The translations under genes and the position numbers were made by a program. DNA of 5,539 nucleotides from Bacteroidota bacterium. GTDB lineage: Bacteria; Bacteroidota; Bacteroidia; Bacteroidales; UBA1556. The notes beneath the pieces are model-generated. The model worked only from the letters and a program-made list of their open reading frames with translations. It was not told the origin of the DNA and searched no databases. The DNA lies in contig QMPB01000360.1 of the NCBI GenBank assembly GCA_003648395.1, positions 1 to 5,539 on the forward strand, read 5' to 3'. Of the stretch, positions 5,356 to 5,539 are shown piece by piece; position 1 is the stretch's first letter, and every line of letters starts with the position of its first letter.

Positions 5356-5539
5356 ATATTCTAACTCTTCTTCTAAATGTTCTTCTAACTCTTCTTCTAA
5401 CTCTTCTTCTAAATGTTCTTCTAAATGTTCTTCTAACTCTTCTTCTAAACGTTCTTATAAATGTTCTTCTAAACGTTCTTATAAATGTTCTTCTAAACGT
5501 TCTTCTAACTCTTCTTCTAAACGTTCTTATAAATGTTCT
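5356..5539. repeat. 12-bp tandem array with a variable triplet, running off the window end
   Basis: After a degenerate first copy (5356-5367), 14 complete units follow in strict 12-base register, and a partial one is cut at 5539. Each is a 9-base core plus a triplet. The core is TTCTTCTAA in 11 units and TTCTTATAA in three (5452, 5476, 5524). The triplets from 5365 on read CTC, ATG, CTC, CTC, ATG, ATG, CTC, ACG, ATG, ACG, ATG, ACG, CTC, ACG, ATG; no other triplet occurs. Every TTCTTATAA core follows ACG and precedes ATG. Because the period is a multiple of three, frames stay open trivially: a plus-strand frame from ATG at 5291 reaches the window end as Ser/Asn/Lys/Cys repeats, and one minus frame reads E-x-L-E but has TAA in the three variant units. 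Coding is therefore unproven. I do not recognise the family. Confidence 0.9.

Noticed and set aside
5356..5539. CRISPR array
   Set aside because: Units are only 12 bases with a 3-base variable part. There are no spacers of 25-40 bases, no repeat of typical length and no cas genes.
5356..5539. hsdS central-repeat region (12-bp repeats are known in EcoR124-type HsdS)
   Set aside because: Those are two or three units inside a long specificity gene. Here there are at least 15, the frame that would be codon-aligned has stops, and no target-recognition domain is visible.
5291..5539. Plus-strand protein of 83 codons starting at ATG 5291 and open at the window end
   Set aside because: A 12-bp period keeps a stop-free frame open automatically, the predicted promoter would start the transcript at or after this ATG, and the product is low-complexity. 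Left as a question in the findings, not called as a gene.

Overview
The window looks like an AT-rich Bacteroidetes (Bacteroidota) chromosome, at the edge of a tRNA-anchored accessory island. The reasons are the low GC, coding starts preceded by A-rich sequence instead of GGAGG, two good matches to the Bacteroidetes promoter consensus (TTTG, about 20 nt, TAnnTTTG), and a tRNA-Pro with no encoded CCA end. The genus cannot be told from the sequence.

Layout. Positions 1-89 hold the 3' half of a tRNA-Pro(GGG) on the plus strand and its strong intrinsic terminator. Positions 90-1119 are a long AT-rich stretch with no intact gene. It contains two 11-bp-spaced GTGTAAACAT repeats, two weaker terminator-like hairpins, a frameshifted remnant of a small protein (minus strand, 621-390) that still has a consensus-like promoter, an 11-bp perfect inverted repeat, and a cluster of consecutive palindromes at 910-998 resembling a REP-type element. 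Positions 1120-5042 hold two minus-strand genes in one operon: a type I restriction enzyme R subunit (hsdR-like) followed by a YgjP/DUF45-type zinc metallopeptidase, joined by a TAATG stop-start overlap. Positions 5043-5257 are the hsdR upstream region, with a 16-bp perfect palindrome. Positions 5258-5350 carry a plus-strand promoter and a GC-rich hairpin module. From 5356 to the window end runs a 12-bp tandem array.

How it works together. HsdR supplies the ATP-driven translocase and nuclease of a type I restriction system. The metallopeptidase is a frequent neighbour of such hsdR genes and its partner role is not settled. No hsdM or hsdS lies between hsdR and the tRNA, nor in the 497 bases upstream of hsdR, so the modification and specificity subunits must be beyond 5539 or elsewhere.

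The least explained part is the array. Each unit has a 9-base core, TTCTTCTAA, followed by a triplet that is only CTC, ATG or ACG, with a second level of order in which a core variant (TTCTTATAA) always sits between ACG and ATG. I do not recognise it.
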